A DNA stretch of 64,000 bases from Klebsormidium nitens (taxonomy: Eukaryota > Streptophyta > Klebsormidiophyceae > Klebsormidiales > Klebsormidiaceae), in the NCBI GenBank assembly GCA_000708835.1, contig DF236980.1, positions 163,999 to 227,998 on the forward strand, in the 5' to 3' direction. This document shows, one piece after another, positions 34,901 through 46,600 of this stretch. The translations under genes and the position numbers were made by a program. Numbering within the stretch: the first letter of the stretch is position 1; each line of letters begins with the position of its first letter. The notes below the pieces were generated by a model. It worked only from the letters and a program-made list of their open reading frames with translations. It made no database searches and was not told the DNA's origin.

Positions 34901-37900
34901 CCTCTGCCCTAGGGCCTTCACCTTGGTGCTCTCGCCCCATACGGCCCTCTTAAAACGTCATCGCTCTAATGACCTCCCCACGTTTCCTGTCCCCCTCCTT
35001 CTTACCTGAGCCTTCCCTGCGCGTGTTGCTCCCCCTCCCCCGTGTTGCTCCCCCCCTGTTCTTGTCGAACTCTTGCCCCAGCAGAAACGTTGCATACTCC
35101 CCCCCCCGAAAACAATCATCTCTTGAACGATCCGTCCATTTATACCGTCCACCCCCATCTCACCTGAGTCTCTGTTGCACGTGTCGCTCCCCCTCCCCCT
35201 GCGCCATCACCTTGGTTTACCCCTCAAAACATCGACCCACAAAACTCCCCCAGGTTTTGTTTCATCTCAAATCTCACCTGAGTCTCTCTTGCACGTGCCG
35301 CTCCCCCTCCCCAAGCGCCATCACCTTGGTGCTCTTGCCCCAGTACCCCCGCAAACTCCCTTTCTCCCGCACCACTTTAATATTTCTAAACTTGTACCAC
35401 TTTCCGGCGACCGGCATTAGAGAGAGCGCCGCGAGCGGCACGTTGTCGTCGGTAACGATCGGAAGGGCCGTTCCGAGGGGGGGGAGAGAGGCGAGCACGG
35501 AGGGGGGCGGTTGGCTCGGGGGAAGAAGATAGGGGTCGGTTTCATCGTCTGGGGACCTGGATGGAAAGAAAACCCNNNNNNNNNNNNNNNNNNNNNNNNN
35601 NNNNNNNNNNNNNNNNNNNNNNNNNNNNNNNNNNNNNNNNNNNNNNNNNNNNNNNNNNNNNNNNNNNNNNNNNNNNNNNNNNNNNNNNNNNNNNNNNNNN
35701 NNNNNNNNNNNNNNNNNNNNNNNNNNNNNNNNNNNNNNNNNNNNNNNNNNNNNNNNNNNNNNNNNNNNNNNNNNNNNNNNNNNNNNNNNNNNNNNNNNNN
35801 NNNNNNNNNNNNNNNNNNNNNNNNNNNNNNNNNCGTCTGGGGACCTGGATGGAAAGAAAACCCGTAATCATTTCAGTAAGGGATCGGATCACAGGAAGGG
35901 CTGTTCCGATGGGGGGGAAAGACGCGAGCACGGAGGGGGGGGAATGGCTCGGGGGGGAGATTTGGCTCGGAAAGGAGACACGGGTCGGTGCCATCGTCTG
36001 TGGACCTGGAAGGAAGGGGGAGATCGAATTCTCATTCCAGTAGGGACAGGAAAAGCGGAAGGGTCGTCCCGAGAAGGAGGGAAGAGGTGAGCACGGAGGG
36101 GTGGGGTTGGCTCGGCGGGGGGAGACACGGGTCGGTGCCATCAGAGATACGGGTCGGTGTCATCGTCTGGGGACCTGGAAGGGGAAGGGAAGTCAGATTC
36201 ATTTCAGTGGGGATGAGATAAGCGGAAGGGTCGTTTTGATCGAGGACGGAGAAAGAGGTGAGCACGGAAATGGGAGCCTGGCTCGGGGGAAGGAAACACG
36301 GATCCGCGTCGTCATCTGTGGACCTGGAAGGAAGGGAAACAGAATTCATTGCAGCAGGGATGGATAACCGGAAGGGTTCTTCCCAAGGGGGGAAGGAGAG
36401 GCGAGCACGGAAGGAGGGGGCTGATTTGGGAGAAGGAGACACAAGTCAGTGTCATCGTCTGGGCGTTCTGGAAGAGGGGCCTGAGTTGGACATGTTGCAG
36501 TAGGGATCGTAATTAGCGTCCGCATTCCACGAAAAATTCTCAAAGTTGGTTCTCTGCTAAGGACCCGCTGGCTCTTTTGAGCAGAGGCTTTTGGGCCATT
36601 GCACAATTGACACAGCTTATGTTGTGACGTTCTAATGATCAAGAGCGAGAAGATTTCTGGTTGCTTTGACTTAGAAATTAAGCGTAAAAACATTCCGGAG
36701 ACAACGGCCAACAGAAAGTTGTTTCCCTTCTTGAAGACCCTTCTTGCCGGAGGAGAAGAGCTTAAGACTTCCCAGACACGCAGAGTTGTGGACCTCTTAC
36801 GCCCCAAACCTGACAGGTTTCCGGGGACATGTCAAGACCAGCAAGAAATGGGTCAAAGAGCAACAGGTCAAGCTTAACCAACAGGTCAAGCTGACTTACT
36901 CGGGTATATAGTCCGGTCGGGCGTCTGTTCCGTCCCAAACGTGTAACGTCAGTCGATGAGCGCCCCCCTCGCCGCGCTCCTCCACCCAAAGAACCTGCGG
37001 CACAAACAGAAGGTTCAGAAAGAGAATTTGGAATCCAGGATTTGCCATGTTGGAAGTGGCGACCAAGATCTTAAACGAGAAGAGAGTTTGAAGTTTAGTG
37101 TCATTTCTACGTTATCGATGCTACGATCGTCGAATCAGGGTTGTGGTGATCCCTCCTCAACGCGCAAGACGCGGCAAGATATATGAATCAAACCTATGCA
37201 CGGGCACGACTTGTTTCGAACAGATTGACACCACGCCCACCGACCTTCTGCTTTTCACATAGGTTCCGAAGGGAATTGCAAGCTTTTGCAGGTTTAGCGA
37301 TTTAGAACTTTGAAAGGGAAGAGGAGAGTGCAGACTTCTACCTTTGCATAAACGTCGATGTGTTCCTCGTCCTCCATAGAGGCGATGGTCCGCATGTATT
37401 GGTGTCCTTTGTCTGCAGAGGATATTTAGGAAGTTTCTCTAACAATTTTAAGAAATGTTAAAATGGCGAAATGTTTAAAATGTTAGGGCTCAGGGTGTTG
37501 CCTTCTTGGATTCAAAGTTCAAGCTTACTTGGCACACTCCTGCACCGCTTCCTTTCCCAGAAAAGGGAGAGTCGGTCTTGACCGAAGTTGCAGTCTCGTT
37601 GGCTTGAATAAAAGTCTTGAGCTAGAAACGGACTCTCCTATTCATTGGGGGGAGCTTCATATAGGTGTTTTTTTCCACAGCAGCAACCACAAAGCAACGC
37701 AGACTTGTTCCGGTTCAAATAAATACCAAGTACAAGTCTGGTTGTAACTCTGTTCAATGCATCTGGATGACTCAGGCTACAAATCTGGATTTTGCCTTCG
37801 TCGTTACAGGGTATCGACCCTACTAATCCTCTTTAGTAAGGAGGTCATGGATCAGAATCAAAATGCCCACACGTCTTTTCGAACGAAGTCAGTCCTTAAG

Positions 37901-40176
37901 GGTACTGGATTTGCAGCCAAAGAAAGACGAACCATGATCCATTTGGGTTACTTAGATGGTAAATAGAACAGGTCATAGGTTTAATGATCTTTCAAGCCGA
38001 CGGTGACAAAACCTTGCCCACAACGGAAAAAGCAGTGCTCTCTCTGCAATCAACGCACTTGCCCCTAAGACCGGACCCTGTGGAACAAAGTCAGCGCACG
38101 GGTATTTACACCGAAAACGCTGACTGCAAGACAATCAAACCCTGTCTCAAAATTAACCCACTCCTTAACCCATCTGGGTCAAGCGGGTGCGTCGCCCCCC
38201 AGCGCCGTAGTGTGCGCAGGAAGCCCATGTCCTGCTCTTCCCAGGTAAAGTTGGGCGACGATTGTGCGTAAGGCTCCGTCGGCCCGTCGGGCTGTCCATC
38301 AAAGAGCAGGTAGTGCGCATTCTTCCCAACTTTTGCATGGCCCTGTACGGTGCTGCCCCACTCCTTCAGCTGCAACGGAGGGGGAGCAGAAAAGGTCCGC
38401 AATATGGCACAAACACTTTTGAATGTTTGCGCACAGTGAGAGATACGAGTACGATGGACCAATTGTGAGCAGGCATTCCTCACAATTTTTACGTAGTTTT
38501 ACAGTGTCAGAGCCTTTGTACGAAAGTTGCGAGCGGCTGTACGAGCGAACTGTTTCTGCTATCATGCCCTTCGTGTCGACGGCTGGTATTGGACAGAAGC
38601 CCAACACTGAGCCTCGATTACCTGGGTACTAGCTGGATCAACATCTGGGGGTCTGTTGAAATTGTTGGTATCATCGAGTATGACCAGATATTCTGTCAGA
38701 GGGTAGCTGATCGGTTAGGCAGAAGGATCGGATTCTGATCGACGCAGTGAACAATGAGCACAAGGAGGACAACGGACACGCGATGAGACTGGTGGGATAC
38801 GGGTGGCTACGGCTGCGGAGCGCGTAAACCTTCTGTTCAGGTTTTGGTTTAAGTAGAGGGCTTATCAACCTCTGGGCTTATTGTTCATTGAACGAAAAGT
38901 ACCCAAAAACGGGCCTATATGCCTTGAGGGAGCAATATGATGATGTAACTTCCAGCTGGCATACCTCGAGGCGGTGTATCCTGATGACGTCCCCCGGGGC
39001 GGCCACCCGGGGGAGCAAGTCCATGTCCTTTGCAAAGAAGAGCAGGCGCATTCCAGGGGTGCTGTAGGACATGTCGACCACTGTGAGGGTGGCAACTGCA
39101 GGGGGGAAAGAAAGGCTCTATACATGGGGGATTGAGATAACTTTCAGCTTGGATATGTCTGCTTGAAGCGATTGGACGAAGTCAATTCTTAGTAGCATGG
39201 CATACTTAGTGGCCAGGAGACTAAGAGTGACACGATTAAGGAGTTGATTATGTGAATATGCACTTGTTTTGAGTTTTAAGAATAAGGGTTTTGCTTGGTT
39301 GTTCCTGAGGTTTGAGATGGGGAAGCGCCTGAGGCGGGGCATGCGACCATAATGGATTTGACAATCTTAGATCTGCTGTATTTCAAGTGCGTAAGGAGAA
39401 TTCAACGAACTGTGCAAGAAGCAAAGACGAATGGAAGGGGCACTTATGAATCAGGAGGAAGGGCTGCCAGGGCAGTGGGGGGGAGAAAGCACGACATACA
39501 AGGACACGTTCTGCAAAAATCTGCCACACAGAGGACAAACCCGCAATATTGGTCAAACACGGCATCAAGGACTGAACTTACTGTTGTCTGTTCCGCTGGT
39601 CTTCCTAGGCTGCTCGAAGTCCGTCACAACAGCATAGATGTTTACCACCTTGCCCGTGCCTACTGTTTGGATTGCCTCGCTGAGCCTTGTATAGGTGTAG
39701 GAGACCTGCCAGGATATGATGGTGATGGCTGAGAAGGATATAAACATCATCACTGCATGCTCTGAACAGAGCCTCCTTGGAGCCGATTGGGCTTGGACGC
39801 AATAGGTTTTCTTGGCTCATCTTGGGGCATATTCTACAATCTGCCATGAAGGGGGTTAAAAGATTGCATTGCAACAAATTGCTCAGGAACAATCTGGGCG
39901 ACTGGGTTGTAATGCAATAGACACAATTGTTCATTCTGAAGTGAAGAGGGCGTTGTTAACAAACAACGCATCTGGAGGGATGTCAGGCGATTCGATATGA
40001 ATCATAGCCAGAGCAACACCAGGTTAGTGCACTGCTGCCATGCTTTGCAGCGATGACAAAAGCCAATGCAAACAGCCATCAATAGTAGATACAATGCTCC
40101 CTGTAGAACTTACTGGTGCACGGGGATGCTGCCTGGGCTTGTAGGGCTTCCGGGCAGGAGGCCCAACCCCCGACAT
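31905..40176 (-). CDS. POT1: Protection of telomeres protein 1 (POT1), single-stranded telomere-binding protein
   Basis: POT1 caps chromosome ends by binding the G-rich overhang through OB folds. Ten exons join in frame to 568 residues: 40176-40114, 39705-39582, 39095-38965, 38369-38162, 37412-37342, 36994-36900, 35556-35278, 34227-34092, 32925-32623, 32201-31905. OB1 (about 22-160) carries VVNIYAVVTDFEQPRKTSGT, then VVDMSYSTPGMRLLFFAKD and GDVIRIHRLE. OB2 (about 185 onward) carries VLWVEERG and HVWDGTDARP. The plant-like middle block GTALPIVTDDN, then KWYKFRNIKVV, lies in exon 7. The C-terminal region has VFRATLTLEDPTARLSAELF and ends PPWLVCCIQSY, CYRIFDTKLAA. The least certain junction is exon 4 to 5: the nearer donor at 38170 breaks the frame, so 38162 was used. 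Exons 7 and 8 sit beside tandem copies of their own edges, and a 258-base gap lies in intron 6. Confidence 0.93.
33728..34145 (-). repeat. Tandem copies of the POT1 exon 8 3' edge and donor site
   Basis: The end of exon 8 plus its donor (34092-34143) recurs in the downstream intron about 139 bp away (33948-34003; roughly two differences over the first 47 bases) and again, decayed, at about 33808-33873. A further partial unit begins near 33728. The first copy keeps the exon end and its GAG/GTGCGA-type donor context in the same orientation. The minus-strand frame of exon 8 stays open through the copies down to 33756. Confidence 0.9.
34733..35280 (-). repeat. Tandem degenerating copies of the POT1 exon 7 3' edge and donor site
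   Basis: The last 60-70 bases of exon 7 and its donor (plus-strand TCACCTGAGTCTCTCTTGCA at 35274) recur downstream in gene sense at about 35157, 35005, 34870 and 34735. The nearest copy keeps an intact CTCAG/GTGAGAT donor; the farther ones are progressively altered. Spacing is about 120-158 bp. The array is strongly pyrimidine-rich on the plus strand. Confidence 0.85.
35546..36480 (-). repeat. Tandem copies of the POT1 exon 7 acceptor and 5' edge
   Basis: The acceptor and first 90 or so bases of exon 7 (plus-strand GGGGACCTGG at 35551) recur upstream in gene sense with acceptors at about 35842, 36004, 36173 and 36323, plus a decayed outer copy near 36470. Each unit is about 150-170 bp and contains a polypyrimidine tract, CCAG/GTCC acceptor and a coding-like stretch corresponding to exon residues DDETDP and PSVLASLPPLGTALP. 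The array is broken by the N gap. Confidence 0.9.
35576..35833. other. Assembly gap of 258 N
   Basis: The run of N lies in intron 6 of POT1, 20 bases beyond the acceptor of exon 7. The 30 bases before it (35546-35575) and the 30 bases after it (35834-35863) are identical, so the gap falls inside a tandem repeat and its size is probably not real. Confidence 1.
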
Positions 40177-41023
40177 CTTGGTTGCAGTCTCAGTTGCAGT
40201 TGGTTGTGTCAAAGGTAGTTTATTAAGTTGGTAAGGGCAGTGTCGATTGACGAGGATGTCCAGGAGCTGAGGTTCCGCTCTCCTAGACCCTGTCAGATGC
40301 AATGCTTACAGACCAAACTGAGTCAGGCTCAATATTGCAGCATTTTCGAAGACAGCTTCAAGCACAGCTTCAAGCACCTTAGACCCATGTGAGCAGACAG
40401 GATTGGCTTGAGTAGCTCCCTCTCCACAGTCTTTTTAAGTAGGCCCATGCTGGCAATGCCGCGCTTCCGCTCTCCGATTCAAATTGGGAGTGGATGGAAG
40501 AATTAAAGAAGAATTGTTCCCCACAGTGCATGCCCTCCATTGCCATTGGCATCAGCGCACTGCGCAGCGCCCTATCCTGTTCTGACACTCGTTCAAAATC
40601 CTTTTGAAATTGCAGAATCCAAGCATGAACGCGGGAAACTGAAAGCAGCCTTGCCCAATCAAAGACGGGCTGGCATGCCACATGTTTCACGTGGTAATGA
40701 TCGACGGCCTTTGGTGAACCATCGACGGTCACAGTTGTACTCAACTTGTGAAGCTTTGGAGCACCTGCTTGTTCAATCAAAGCTCAGAAGAGTCCAGAAG
40801 GTCTTCCTTCTGAATCTCAATTAATTTCAAGGACTGTCCTGGAAATCAAGTTCCAGCTTGTGTTGTGGTCTCGAAGGGGAAAAGCTGTCATTGGTCAGGT
40901 TGGAGTTGCTAGTATTTGTCGCAGCTGTGAGAGGGGAGCCTCAGGTTGGGAGCAGACAAGCACGGTCATGTTGGAGCGCAGCTCGAAAGACGCTCTTGGT
41001 TATCCAGCCCAGTCGGGCGCAGA
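40177..41023. promoter_or_regulatory. Divergent promoter region, POT1 / F-box gene
   Basis: This interval of about 0.85 kb lies between two opposed start codons. A 133-codon minus-strand open frame (40379-40780) lies within it but has no recognisable domain and is not splice-linked to POT1. No promoter element is assigned. Confidence 0.4.
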
Positions 41024-42367
41024 ATGGATGCACGGGGCTCCGCTGGGGCTGCAGGATCACATTGTCCTTTCGACAGGCTCTCAGACGATCTTGTGCTGCG
41101 GATATTGATTGAGGCATCAGATCTGTATGACCCATGATTCCGACCACGCCTTGGCTTCATTGAACCTGGTCTGCACGTTGAGGGCGGTGTGTTCCCGCTT
41201 TGACAGGATCATCCCTGAGGTAGACCGCTTGCTCTTAAATGACAGGCAGCACGCAAGCAAGTTGATCTGCTTTGTCCAAGAAAGGAGAGCTGTGAAGTCG
41301 ATCTGCGTAAATGCGGGTCACCTTTCCCCGCTGTTACTGCAGGGTGTGTTAGGGGCAACTCCACAATTGGAACGGCTCATGATAGTGGATACCTTCCAGC
41401 CAGAACCAGGAGATCACGACGAGAGGATACACGACCTGTTCCGCTCTTTGTCAGGATGCTACCAGCTCAGGACATTGGAGCTAAACTATCTGCTGGATGC
41501 AGCAGGTGCATTCCGCGGGGCCTTGCTCTCAAGCAGGCATCAGCTTATAAAGCTCACTACATTGAGCCTGACGAACGTCGGTTTAGATGATGCGTGGCTC
41601 TCAAGCATTACCAAAATATGCCCATGCTTACAAATTTTGAACCTGGAAGACGTGTCTGGGCTCGAATGCCCCGTCATACTATCCGAAAGCTTGACAAGCA
41701 TCACCGGACCATGGAGAAGAGCTCAGGAGGTGCTTCGTACACAAACTTCCTTGACATTGAAGCACCCCAACTGCTAGGGTTGAAGATTGCATATGTTTGG
41801 AAGCTAACGCTCAGTGTGCCGAGGCTTCAAGAGCTTCATTTAGAGCGGGCTTGGGACATTGTCAAGCAAACAGACTGGAAGGTGTCGGCGTTGGTGATCA
41901 AGGAAGCATACATGTCTTATAAGGATTTTTTGCATCTTTTGAATATGTTCAAGGATGCCAAAGTGCTTAGTATTGGAAAGCCCTACTCAGCAGTCTCAGG
42001 TGAAGCTTACAAGGATGAGGTGGAGCTATCGGGGATTTTTCGTTGTTTCAAGCACCTTGAAGAGTTACACATTCCCTTGTATCTGTCTAGGTCCTTGATG
42101 TTAGAGCAAAAAGTGGTCTCGAAACTAGAGCCTTTGGCAAGTCTAAAAAGGTTGAAGGTAGGCTTTGAGAAAGCGGAGGGGCTTTGTAGTCTATGCTTGG
42201 CAATGTTCAAGCTTTCGCCTAAGCTTGAACGCATTGATATCGATCTTACTGAGATGGTGCAAAGGAATGTGGCAATAGATGATCTGGTCGCTATTATACT
42301 AAGGCTTCAAAAACGGCACCCTTCTTCAAGTATTGCAGTAGAATGGCCAGAGCGATGCAGAATCTAG
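41024..42367 (+). CDS. F-box/LRR-like protein, reading frame broken twice
   Basis: F-box proteins recruit substrates to SCF ubiquitin ligases. From the ATG at 41024 the protein starts with an F-box core, FDRLSDDLVLRILIEAS, then the frame stops at 41137. The next frame (from about 41109) continues with SLNLVCTLRAVCSRFDRIIP, the expected end of an F-box, and leucine-rich repeats such as LTTLSLTNVGLDDAWL and LQILNLEDVSGL. Near 41700 the coding sense moves back to the first frame, giving LDIEAPQLLGLKIAYVWKLT, VPRLQELHLERAW and SPKLERIDIDL to a stop at 42367. About 440 residues would result if both shifts were ignored. No GT-AG intron repairs either shift. It is intron-less, unlike its neighbours. 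Either a recent pseudogene or two base-call errors. Confidence 0.65.
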
Positions 42368-43666
42368 AGCCGATAAGAGAAGTCTGGCTATGATTATTAT
42401 AAAGGCCAAGTAGCCTAGTGCTTTGAGAAGAGGAAAAACAAAACCTTCAACCGGTACCGAAACAGCCGAAACAATGGCTGCTTGAATACATCAAAGCGCA
42501 GACGAACTTTTCACGACATATTAGTTGATTGTATGGTTGCTTGTATGCACTCATTTGAAGCATAATCCAGTCGGCCTTGCACAGGGCATCCATGCATGAT
42601 CCCCATTTGTTTGTCGTTGCCTTCTGAAGTTGGTGGTAAGGTGTACAACATTGACGTATCGCGCTTACCATCTTGGAATAGTACATAGCAATGCATGAAT
42701 GCAATTAAGCTCCTCCTCGAGCTAAACATGCAATTCCGAAGCTACAATTTGACTCACGGTAGTGTACATGCTTACATGTAGTACGCTGCCTCTACCTCGG
42801 CAATGATGCCTCGCATATTTCGAACGATGTACAACCAATATGCACGTTGCGCTGAACGGCTCAAAGCTTGCGCACCCATACTGAGCCCGCGGTCCTTTTC
42901 ACGGACCGCGTCGACGCGTCTGCCACAAACATGTATGAGAATCACACGTGGATTGGAAATGCTTTTACGTTAAAACTTAAATTAAATACTAATAACCTCA
43001 ATGATTAATTCAGGAGCTACAAAGAAGGACGGGACATAATCGGTTGCAGCTGGTTATACGGTGCAACTGGTGACCGCGTTCAATAATTCTTGATGATATC
43101 TGTAGATTGCATGCGTGCATCGGAGATAGCCAGCTCATGCAATTCGATCCATCTTTGTGATCAATGACGGGGTGGCCGCTTGCAGTTTATCAAGTCAATG
43201 ATCTCGGCGCGCGACTCCGAGCCTATTAAGCATGTTTAAACTCTAGTTGGCGACACGGTTCGAATCATTGCATGTCGCTTCAACAAGCCAACAATTTTTG
43301 ACCATAAGTGCAACACAAGCTCGTCAAGCGATTATCCTAGCAAACTGAATCTTCTCTGCAAGATTCAGTATCAAGTGCGCAACTGCACACAGTACACGTC
43401 AGAAGCTTGTATAATGTGTGCGCCAACACTGGACAATTCAGCACCACGGGCACCATGGATTCCACTTTGGCTCCCCTCTCGAGCTGCAGCGCTTCAATGT
43501 AAATATGGCAAACTCCACAATTCTTCAGCTTGCAAAAGCGTATCAACAACTGACATCAAGCATATTTATGACCATCGAACCCTTTTTGAACCAAGGGTAA
43601 GGGTTGCATTTCCTGGCGAGCTTCATCGTACACATCAACGTTTGACACAGCCCGACCAACACTCTG
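42368..43666. other. Intergenic region between F-box gene and TRAPPC13
   Basis: This 1.3 kb lies between convergent genes. The only clear structure is a perfect 8-bp hairpin, CGCGGTCC and GGACCGCG around a 7-base loop, at 42888-42910. Open frames here have no recognisable content. Confidence 0.5.
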
Positions 43667-46600
43667 TCAGCATTTAACTTCCACAAAGAAGTCTGAAGGC
43701 GGAAGAGTATCTATGATGCGACTTTCCCTCGTTTCTATGACGCCAACACCAGATAATCGTTGCAATCCCGCTTCCAATGCCACAAAGTTCTGCAAAAAGA
43801 GGAGTTCGCATCGGTTAGGCAGCAGATCTTTTGACGGTTCACGATCTAGCAACAGCTCAATCGGTCATCTGTCCATTCATGGACCCCATGTTGACAACAT
43901 AAACAGAAAAGGCACCATACCTGAGAACGGCCTCAAATCGTCCTATTTCACGTTTCAAGCCTGACAGGCCGCTCCTTTGGAATCCGACTAACATCGGTTT
44001 GTTTGAAGCGTCAACGAACTACCCAACTTCTTGACAACACCGCCAAAGAGATGCTCCGCATGGTTCTCATATCGAAGAGAGTTATTTTGAATCTTACCAG
44101 GCCGAATTCGTGAGAAGAATGGGGCGGAAGCTCTTCCAGCGTGTATGCTTTTGGCCCGCACGTGACTATCATGCGCTGAATCCCCTGGGCCATCAGAAAC
44201 CCGACCCGAACGGGGCCTACCGCCTTGTCGCTTCCGTTTCGTATCCGGCATGAAAGCTGCAACAAAAAGACACGCTTCAGCCAGATAAGAAACACTGTTC
44301 GAATGACCTGATCTTGCGACTCTTGTGAAGGCATGATGCCGCCACCAAGACCGAGGATGCTGAAGCTCTAAAACAGTCAAGATCCAGACAAACTTGTGCT
44401 TGGAGAAGACAAAGCAACGCTGGCAAAGGACAATTAACTCTTGGCGAATGATGCCAATCAAATGACCTCGTCTGAGTCCGTCGATAAGAGCAATGGACAA
44501 GGCATGGCTGCTCCTTTCTCGGGATGCTGAAGTTGAACAAAGTATCCGTTGAAAGTTCCTCCTCCCCCGGGATGATCAAGACGAACACCAGATTCTGGTT
44601 TCGGGAGCATGACGAAGACAGTTCCTAACCACGAAAACACTTGAGGCTTGACAGAAGAAGCTTGAGGCTCAGTTTCAGGACGTTCGTCTTGTCTTCAAAC
44701 GACCAGACTTCCGTACCAATACTCCGTAACTCAGAATTGGACTTAAACCAATGATACGCACCGCTTCTGGGAGAAGACACTGTCACAGGAGGAACTTAGA
44801 AGCAATTCTACCACAAGTTCCGCAAGCCCCACGTCAAGCATGAGAACGCCAACAGGAGTAAGTTAAACACCCCGATCTCCTCGGATACATGGACGGACCC
44901 CTTATTCGGTTTGAACTGCACCCTTTAACCAAAGCGACAGATTATAAAGAAAAAATTTGTATTCGAGCAGATTCGACGTCAGACTCAGCTGGAAGCGAAG
45001 CATCTGGTTCAACACTGCACTCAGCGAATTCAAGTGCAAAGCGCCAACGAATCGTACAGGTACCTCAGAAAGGAAGCGAACCCGCAAAGGGGAAAGGCAC
45101 TTTCATACGTATCTTGAAAGTCCGTCTGAACAAACATCGAATGAGAAAGCTCCCGGGAATGTTACTTTTGCCCCCTGAACTATCAGATCTTCCCATTCAT
45201 CAGTAGCGCCTTTCCGATTCAAACCGAAGGGCACCAGGATGAGGCCACAGCGCAAACCGAAAACACCCGCTACTCAAAGTCCCCCTTCTTTCCTTGTTGG
45301 TCACGATGATTCCTCCTCCGTCTACCAAGGCCCTCAATGAGGCCCCAGCCGACATATCGACATGCGAGGACTCGCGGCCCCTCGTTTTCTCAAAGGGCTT
45401 TTCCACCTCTTACCCGTATTACCTCAAGCCTCAGGTTTCATGATGAAAGGGCAGCCCTTTCATTTCCCTCTCACCCTAAGAAACGGCTGCTCCCCCCCTC
45501 TAGCCAGGGGAAACCTTGAATCTCCGACAATCGCTCCAAGGAGAATCTTTTACCTCAACTCCAAGCAACAAACAAACGAACAAAAGCCTGCAGCTCCCCT
45601 CACCATGAACGGCTTCTCCACCTCTTTTCAAGGAAACTCGTTACAAACGCAAAACTCCCCAACCCCTCACCAGTAAACTCTCTCTACCTCCATTCAAACG
45701 AGACAGAGCTTCCCACCACACCTCACCATGAACCGCTTCTCCCCCTTTGTCGAAAGAAACTCTTACGAACACGAAAACCCCCAGCCCCTCGCCAGTACGG
45801 TTTCTAAACCTACATTCAAACGAACGCACACAAAGACAGGCTTCCCACAAACCCTCACCACGAACGGCTTCTCCATCTCTAGCCCGAGTTAACTTCAATG
45901 GTAAAATTCTGCTCCCGGGAACAGCCTTTCACTCAACTTCAAGGAACACACAAACAAACAAAAGAACCGCAGCCCCCCTCACCATAAACGGCTTCTCCAC
46001 CTCCCTTCAAAAACAATGTACGGAAAAAGTCCCCCCCCAGCCCCTCACCAGTGAAGTTTGTCCACCTCCATTGAAAGGAACACACACAACCCCTCACCAT
46101 GAACGGCTTCTCCACCTCTTTCGAATGAAAGTCGTACGAAACACAACGCCTCCAGCCCCTCAACTTTAAAGGGAAAAAACATGAAGACAAAACTGCCCAC
46201 CACCCCTCACCATGAAAGGCTTCTCCACCTCGATCCGCGGCGGCACATCCAGCACCCGCAGCTCGACCTCCTTGCGTGCGGGCGCGTTGCCCATGATCTG
46301 CTGCGTCTGCAGCCGCCCCGGTTCCCCGAGCGTGCCGCGCCACGTGATATCGAGCTTCCCCAGGACGTTTGCGCTCCCGCTCGGGCTCGGAGCTCCGGGG
46401 GCGCTGGGGTCGACCCGCGTGAGGTGGTACAGGAAGTACTTGGAACCGCCGCCGCCTTTGATGAGGTTGGTCTCTTTGTGGAAGCTGGAGGGAGGGTGAG
46501 GAGTGAGCCGGAGGCTTCGATGGTTTACAAGGCTGGGCAACCCCGTGATGAGATGGTTCTTTCTGTAATAGCTGGTTTGTGATAGTGCACCTCTCCAAGA

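Noticed and set aside
35542-36141. Long open frames running across the N gap on both strands
   Set aside because: They exist only because N codons cannot be stops; the flanking real sequence is the POT1 exon-edge array.
40379-40780. 133-codon minus-strand frame upstream of POT1
   Set aside because: No recognisable domain and no phase-compatible splice to POT1; it lies in the likely promoter interval.
43250-43275. GGTTCGAATC motif resembling a tRNA T-loop
   Set aside because: The flanking bases do not form a T-stem and no acceptor or anticodon arm can be drawn.
43988-44500. 170-codon minus-strand frame over TRAPPC13 exon 4
   Set aside because: It is a wrong-frame overlap; the family-matching exon 4 (44256-44098) is in another frame.
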